The notes beneath the pieces were generated by a model that was not told where the DNA came from, made no database searches, and worked only from the letters and a program-made list of their open reading frames with translations. Below are positions 59,040 to 64,000 of a DNA stretch of 64,000 nt, one piece after another (within the stretch, counting starts at the first letter, position 1; each line of letters opens with the position of its first letter). The stretch lies in the NCBI GenBank assembly GCA_037043455.1, contig JAWPHD010005102.1, positions 62,001 to 126,000 of the forward strand, read 5' to 3'. This DNA is from Cyrtodaria siliqua (taxonomy: Eukaryota > Mollusca > Bivalvia > Adapedonta > Hiatellidae). A program made the translations under genes and the position numbers.

Positions 59040-60215
59040 CACTGCTGATGCCACAGTAGTGCAGCAGCAGTAGTAGTAGCAGTATTAGTAACAGCAGTAG
59101 TAGTAGTAGAAGTAGTACATGTAGTAGTAACAGCAGTAGCAGCAGCAACAACATGAGTAGTAGTAGAGCAGCAGTAGTAGTTATAAAGTAACAGCAGTAG
59201 TAGTAGAAATAGTGCATGTAGTAGTAACAGCAGTAGCAGCAGCAGCATCAACAGCAGCAGTACTAGTAGAAGTAGGAATATAAGTAGAGCAGCAACAGTA
59301 GTAGGAGTAATAGCAGTAGTGGTACAAGTAGTGCATGTAGTAGTAACACCAGTAGCAGCAGCATCAACAACAGCAGTAGTAGTAGTAGTAGAAGTATTAG
59401 AAGTAGAGCAGCAGCAACAGCAGTAGTAGTAGTAGTAGCAGAGCAGTAGTAGTAGTAGTAGAAGTAGTACATGTAGTAGTAACAGCAGTAGCAGCAGCAA
59501 CAACATCAGCAGTAGTAGAGCAGCAGTAGTAACAGCAATAGTAGTAGAAGTAGTGCATGTAGTAGTAACAGCAGTAGCAGCAGCAGTAGCAGTAGCAACA
59601 ACATCAGTACTAATAGAAGTAGGAATAGTAGAGCAGCAACAGTAGCAGTAGAAACAGCAGTAGTGGTAGAAGTAATGCATGTAGTAGTAACACCAGTAGC
59701 AGCAGCAACAGTAGCAGTAGTAGTAGATATATTAGAAGTAGAGCAGCAGCAGTAGTAGTAGTAAAGCAGTAGTAGTAAAGTAGTGTATGTAGTAGTAACA
59801 GCAGTAGCAACAACAGAAGTAGTATTATAGCAGCAGTAGTAGTAGTAATAGTAACAGCAGTAGTTGTAGAAGTAGAACATGTAGTAGTAACAGCAGTATC
59901 AGCATCAGCAGTAGTAGTAGTAACAGAAGTAGTAGTAGAAGTAGTAGATGTAGTAGTAACAGCAGTATCAGCAGCAACTAAATCAGTAGTAGTAGTAGTA
60001 GAGCAGCAATAGCAGTAAGTAGTAGTAGAAGTAGCACTTGTAGTAGTAACAGCAGTAGCAGCAGCAACAACAGCAGTAGTAGTAGTAGAGCAACAGTAGT
60101 AGTAGTAACAGCATTAGTAGTAGAAGTAGTACATGTAGTATATTTAGTAACAGCAGCAGCAGTTTCTATTGTTGTTGTAGTAGAAGTAGTAGTAGTAGTT
60201 GTAGCAGTAGAAGTA
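59040..60215. repeat. Compound (AGC/AGT)n trinucleotide block with higher-order period
   Basis: About 1.2 kb consists almost only of AGC, AGT, AAC and GTA triplets. A marker word (RCATGTAGTAGTAACAGCAG or close variants) recurs near 59119, 59215, 59334, 59470, 59558, 59680, 59788, 59878, 59948, 60038 and 60131, so it is a minisatellite of roughly 70-136 bp rather than a plain microsatellite. Minus-strand frames up to 213 codons rich in Leu, Thr or Tyr are artefacts. Confidence 0.93.
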
Positions 60216-60380
60216 GTAAATAAGTCCAAAGATACCAATCCTTTTCCAATTGGGAAAACCTTGGAAAACATTGGACTTTTTTTTTCTGGTCAAGAATTTA
60301 AGTCCAAGCTTTTCCAAGCTTTTCCGAAGTATGCTGATGGACAGAGAGTAGAAGTTCAAAGAAATTCAATGTTTATGCAC

Positions 60381-60427
60381 AGGGAAAAACATTGGATTTT
60401 GATGGATTTCAAATCCAATGTTTTCCA
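60381..60427. repeat. Short inverted repeat
   Basis: GGGAAAAACATTGGATTT and AAATCCAATGTTTTCC are separated by 9-12 bases. Related TTGGAAAACATTGGA words occur from 60240 to 60510. Confidence 0.75.
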
Positions 60428-60650
60428 AACTTTCTCCAAAAAACAATCTTGAGAATTCCATGGAGTTTCTAGGAGTTTTCATTCCAAGGAAATCCAATGT
60501 TTTTCCAAAAGAGAAATAATTATACGATCTCCTGCGAGCATGCGACGTGCACCATGTCTGTAAATAAGATCGCAAGTAGCATGTTACATGCTCGTACGAG
60601 CTCGTACGAGCTTGCGACGAGCTCGTGAAAAGATCACATTTTCATAAGGG

Positions 60651-60730
60651 ATGTCATCCAGATACAAAAAACTGTCATTAAAGGCTCCAATTGTATCTGC
60701 ATAACTATCTGGTAAAAGTCTCACCATGAA
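60651..60730 (-). pseudogene. Penelope-like RT, segment with the catalytic YLDD
   Basis: It encodes 'MVRLLPDSYADTIGAFND' and 'SFLYLDD', the catalytic block. Both edges are insertion sites: a TAA target copy at 60731-60733 and a 5-bp copy ATGTC at 60651-60655. Confidence 0.7.
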
Positions 60731-60733
60731 TAA

Positions 60734-62041
60734 GAGTGCCATGATGGCCCTATATCGCTCACCTGAGTAAATCTGAACCAATAAAACACACTAAACACAA
60801 TTGTTATTAGGTTTTCTTTAGGACCAAAATGAAAACTTGTGACAAATAGGATGGGGCAAAATCTGACCACTTGGTTCACCATTTTAAACAAACTTGATGC
60901 AATACATATATAATTTTACCCCAGGTTGAATATTTATACAATCTTTGTCTAGGATCAGTAGATGATGGTACATGCAAACTATCTGATTAAAAACTTGTGT
61001 TTTCAGACAAGGAGATTTTTAAAGTTTTCTGATATACTTATATAGGGAAACTGCCCAGCACCGAGGTGGCCATGTTTTTGGACAGATCAACACGGTCTGA
61101 ACAATCTTAAATAATTAATAATTAACTACTGCTAATTTATAACTGCTAATAATTAATTATTTTGAAATCCATCAAGCGGTTTCAGACGAGAAGAGTTTTT
61201 GAAGTTTTCCATACAGAAATGTAGCAAAAATAAGCCCCATCCCCACTGGCAGCCATGTTTTTTTGATGAATCAACCTAGCTTGAACAATTTTGATAGAGG
61301 CTCACCCAAATATCATTTCTGTGAAATTAATTTGAAATCCATCAAGCGGTTTCAGACGAGAAGATTTTTTAAGATTTCCATATAGAAATATAGCAAAATT
61401 AAGCCCCGCCCCTTGGCAGCCGTGTATTTTGACGAATCAATCCGGCTTGAATAATCTTGGTAGTGGTTCACCCAAACATCATTTCTGTGAAATTATTTTG
61501 AAATCAATCAAGCGGTTTCAGACCAGAAGATTTTTTAAGATTTCCATATAGAAAAAATAAGCCCCGCCCTCTGGCGGCCATGTTTTTTGACAAATCAACC
61601 CGGCTTGAACAATCTTGGTAGAGGTCTACCCAAACATCATTTCTATGGAATTATTTTCAAATCCATTTAGCTGTTTCAGACAAGAAGATATTTAAAAGGT
61701 TTTCCATATAGTTACATAGGGAAACTGTCCCGTCCCCATGGTGGCCATATTTTTTGACAAATTAATGCTGCTTGAACAATCTTACACAAACACCATTTCT
61801 GTGAAATTATTCTGAAATCGAGATTTTCAGATTTTTTCTTTTGGTTTCCATGGCAACCAGAGTTCTGCATGGATTTCCATAATTTGAACAATCTTGAGAG
61901 CTAAAAGACCACCTAAGGATCTTTCCTGTGAAGTTTCAGAGGAGAAGTCATTTGAAGCAATTGTGGACGGACACACGGAGACACGCTGGATGAAGGGCAA
62001 TCACAATAGCTCACCCTTGAGCTCTTCATGCTCAGGTGAGC
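60734..62041. mobile_element. Family A element with TAA target duplication, in Penelope RT
   Basis: TAA copies at 60731-60733 and 62042-62044 flank 1,308 bp. The right end in reverse complement starts GCTCACCTGAG; the same word occurs 31 bp inside the left end after GAGTGCCATGATGGCCC. The interior has 4-5 imperfect repeats of about 172 bp built on CAAGCGGTTTCAGACGAGAA, GGCGGCCATGTTTTTTGAC and CATCATTTCTGTGAAATTA. The right end carries GTGGACGGACACACGGAG. Removing the insert and one TAA keeps the RT in frame. A 3-bp TWA target suggests PIF/Harbinger-type mobilisation. No transposase is present. Confidence 0.85.
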
Positions 62042-62215
62042 TAAAAATCTTTCATACCAATCCAAAAACAAATCTGTGTCAAGAGGTGCACAGTTAGTAC
62101 TCATAGCAATACCAACAATTTGTCCATAAATGGTAGTTCCATTCACGATGAAAATATTATCTGTAATATGAAAATAAGTGATTCACAAGCTTCTTGGCAA
62201 GTCCACATAGGGTAA
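62042..62215 (-). pseudogene. Penelope-like RT, segment with GIAMSTNCAPL
   Basis: It encodes 'TDNIFIVNGTTIYGQIVGIA', 'MSTNCAPLDTDLFLDWYERF', equivalent to the conserved GIPMGTNCAPLxADLFLxxYE block. A frameshift near 62172 separates it from an upstream 'KKLVNHLF' piece. Confidence 0.72.
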
Positions 62216-62221
62216 TTGTCC

Positions 62222-62340
62222 AAACACTGAATTTGATTTTAATCTTTCACATTTACCAACTGAAACACTGAATTTGATTTCAAATGTTAACATAAACTGA
62301 GACACTGAATTCAATTTTCATTTTCACATTTCAAGTTATT
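62222..62340. repeat. 41-bp minisatellite fragment, 3 units
   Basis: CACTGAATTTGATTTTAATC, TTTCACATTTACCAACTGAA and GAGACACTGAATTCAATTTT match the array at 53445-54935. Confidence 0.88.
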
Positions 62341-62407
62341 ATTTTACATTCACAGTCTGTAAAATATACTTTTTACCGATTTTAAAATGATCTGATTCTC
62401 AGATCCG

Positions 62408-62738
62408 TTCTAAAGGAACACAACACAACCTTGATTTTTTAAAAACTCACGCCCTCCCCGTAGTTTTTCTACATTACCTGCAATTTTTCAATTATTAATA
62501 TTAATTATAAGAATAGTATAAAGAAAATTGTTTTTGCATATTACTAACTTTTGATTGTATTGCACCAATAGTATAGTTAAACCTATTCAAAGGTAGAATA
62601 AGACGAAAACAAGGGAACTCAATACTTTATTTAATTATATGCAAGAAGGTTTAAAGTAAAAATGATACTTGGTAAATAAATTGAGACGCTAAATTCAATG
62701 TTTGATAAATACTTCAAGATTGCTGGGTGTCCCTTTAA
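62408..62738. mobile_element. MITE family D, copy 2 (inverted)
   Basis: It runs from TCTAAAGGAACACAACACAA to AGATTGCTGGGTGTCCCTTT. The interior GATTTTTTAAAAACTC, TAGTTTTTCTACATTA and TTGTTTTTGCATATTACTAA matches the reverse complement of 38992-39313. Confidence 0.82.
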
Positions 62739-63061
62739 AAGAAACACATGACAATCTATCAGGCATTAAAACGGCACCTCAATGTATTAATCCAGTAGTG
62801 TTTTAACTTTAAACTTGCCCGCATATAAATAAAACATAACGAAATTTGGAGTTTTCAATTTTTCTTTATTATTCAACTAAAATAATGTTTTGAAAAATAT
62901 AGTTTTGGTGCAACTTGTAACAGACATGTACATTTTGTTTTTTTATGATTCAAATAGTTATTAAATAATAATTTGTTAAAATGAAAGTTATGTAGAAAAA
63001 CTAACAGGATGCTGCAAAAAAAAATTAAAAAAGAAAAAAAGATTGCCATGTGTCTCTTTAA
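62735..63061. mobile_element. MITE family D, copy 3
   Basis: It runs from TTAAAAGAAACACATGACAA to GATTGCCATGTGTCTCTTTA. The interior GCATTAAAACGGCACCTCAA TGTATTAATCCAGTA and ATGTAGAAAAACTAACAGG matches 38992-39313 in the same orientation. It abuts copy 2 with a shared TTTAAA. Confidence 0.82.
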
Positions 63062-63400
63062 TAGTACATTGTGTTGACAGCATCTCATGGAATCCATTTA
63101 CAGTTTGTTATAAGTAAATGACTTTTCTGATATAAAAATAATAACTGTTTTCTGAATGTTGAAAAAAGAGAAAATCGTTAAATTGAAAACAATTTATAGA
63201 CACAAACTTACTCAGAAATCCATTTAGCTGAAACTTGATTAATTACTTTTGTGAGTCTACACAAACATTTTACCAGCCGATGGTAATTGATATCATCCGG
63301 TAGGCCATTACAGACAATGTTGATGCTAGAAACATGATGCAGTGATTGTCAACAGGTCACACAGATAATAAAAGGAATGGCAGGGAGTCTAAAAGTAGAC
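63062..63400. other. No feature recognised
   Basis: AT-rich spacer with no array or coding motif. Confidence 0.45.
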
Positions 63401-63404
63401 ACAG

Positions 63405-63950
63405 AGATGAAATACAATGAAATGCAAAAGATGAAATACAAAAGTTGAAATACAACAAAATACATAATATGAAATACAAAAGATGAAATACAACAAAATA
63501 CAAAAGATGAAATACAAAAGATGAAATACAAAAGACAAAATACAAAAGATGAAATACAAATGATGAAATACAACAAAATACAAAAGATGAAATACAACAA
63601 AATACAAAAGATGAAATACAAAAGATGAAATACAACAAAATACAAAAGATGAAATACAATGAAATACAAAAGATGAAATACAATGAAATACAAAAGATGA
63701 AATATAAAAGATGAAACATAAACAATGAAATACAAAAGATGAAATACAAAAATGAAATACAAAAGATCATGAAATACAATGAAATACAAAAGATCAAATA
63801 CAAAAGGAAATACAATGAAATACAAAAGATCAAATACAAAAGATGAAATACAAAAATGAAATACAATGAAATACAAAAGATCAAATATAAAAGATGAAAT
63901 ACAATGAAATACAAAAGATGAAATACAAAAGATGAAATACAAAAAATGAA
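63405..63950. repeat. GAAATACAAAAGAT minisatellite
   Basis: 14-bp units GAAATACAAAAGAT are mixed with GAAATACAAC and GAAATACAAT half-units, about 40 in all. One strand is almost pyrimidine-free apart from single T and C bases, so minus-strand frames of up to 215 codons rich in Phe, Cys and Ile stay open. These are not genes. Confidence 0.93.
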
Positions 63951-64000
63951 CAGGGAATGTAGCATTCAATGAAATGGACATGTCAAAAACATGCATTGAA

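Larger units (their letters stand above)
56683..60650. mobile_element. 3.97-kb TIR element with GAGCTCGTGAC subterminal clouds
   Basis: The left end is CCCCTACAAAATAAACGAGC; the right end in reverse complement is CCCTTATGAAAATGTGATC. The target 5-mers ATATC (56678-56682) and ATGTC (60651-60655) flank it, and removing insert plus one copy rejoins the RT at YLDD in frame. The left 340 bp is packed with GAGCTCGTGACAAGC, CGAGCTC and ACGAGC words. The right 110 bp carries CGTACGAGCTCGTACGAGCT and GCGACGAGCTCGTG. The interior has a putative spliced exon (57958-58060), a 1.2-kb trinucleotide block and a short inverted repeat (60381-60427). No transposase is recognised. Confidence 0.82.
55590..62215 (-). 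mobile_element. Penelope-like element remnant, repeatedly interrupted
   Basis: Minus-strand reverse transcriptase blocks occur in the right order: 62215-62042, 60730-60651, 56682-56445, 56126-55905, and a decayed tail to about 55590. Between them lie two large DNA elements (60734-62041 and 56683-60650) and a 0.3-kb disrupted stretch holding a satellite fragment. The 5' side is cut off by the 41-bp repeat at 62222. Confidence 0.75.

Noticed and set aside
59039..60271. Leu/Thr/Tyr-rich frames on the minus strand
   Set aside because: They result from the AGC/AGT triplet block, which lacks stops on that strand; no start context or domain.
63349..63996. Phe/Cys/Ile-rich 215-codon frame resembling a membrane protein
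   Set aside because: The hydrophobic look comes from the GAAATACAAAAGAT repeat read in reverse; two other frames are open as well.

Overview
This is a eukaryotic window that I read as invertebrate nuclear DNA, most probably from a bivalve mollusc. The main reason is a set of dispersed repeats with bivalve-style sequence (ends like AAGAGGnCCAAnATGGCC...CTCACCTGAG, internal CATCTTGG and GACGGACGGACG tails), together with two tRNA-derived SINE families, a Penelope-like and a non-LTR retroelement, and GT-AG introns. This taxonomic call is an inference. No host single-copy gene is certain. Most of the sequence is mobile elements and tandem repeats, and most long reading frames are artefacts of stop-free repeat units.

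0-6 kb: three minisatellites (48-bp C-rich, 31-bp, and another 31-bp) between short inverted repeats. 6.8-12.3 kb: a dispersed element carrying a 5'-truncated SINE, then a minus-strand LINE remnant (reverse transcriptase and C-terminal zinc knuckle) split by a 1.48-kb TIR element full of AGCAGTT motifs, ending upstream in a 26-bp array. 12.8-13.6 kb: a TIR element with TTAAAGGGACACTGT ends. 17.6-19.4 kb: the best gene of the window, a complete Tc1-like transposon with TIRs, TA target duplication, and a 337-aa DD34E transposase interrupted by one intron. 20-30 kb: SINEs with clear target duplications, dispersed families and two piggyBac-like MITEs. 30.5-34.6 kb: a 4.1-kb 48-bp minisatellite with higher-order structure. 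36.5-38.2 kb: a 19-bp array. 38-49 kb: several MITEs and foldback hairpins, a THAP-domain exon whose second zinc cysteine is a TGA codon, and a possible acidic first exon on the opposite strand. 49.1-52.6 kb: an 84-bp satellite hit by a 161-bp piggyBac-like MITE. 53.4-54.9 kb: a 41-bp array. 55.6-62.2 kb: a minus-strand Penelope-like reverse transcriptase split by at least two insertions. 62.4-63.1 kb: two copies of one MITE placed end to end. 63.4-63.95 kb: a purine-rich minisatellite.

The most interesting observation is that two large insertions (9,708-11,188 and 56,683-60,650) share a design: CCC...GGG ends, a short TIR, a 5-bp target duplication, and dense clouds of short inverted motifs next to the ends. 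In each case, removing the insert and one 5-bp copy puts the host reverse transcriptase back in frame. This suggests a family of DNA transposons that I cannot place in a known superfamily.
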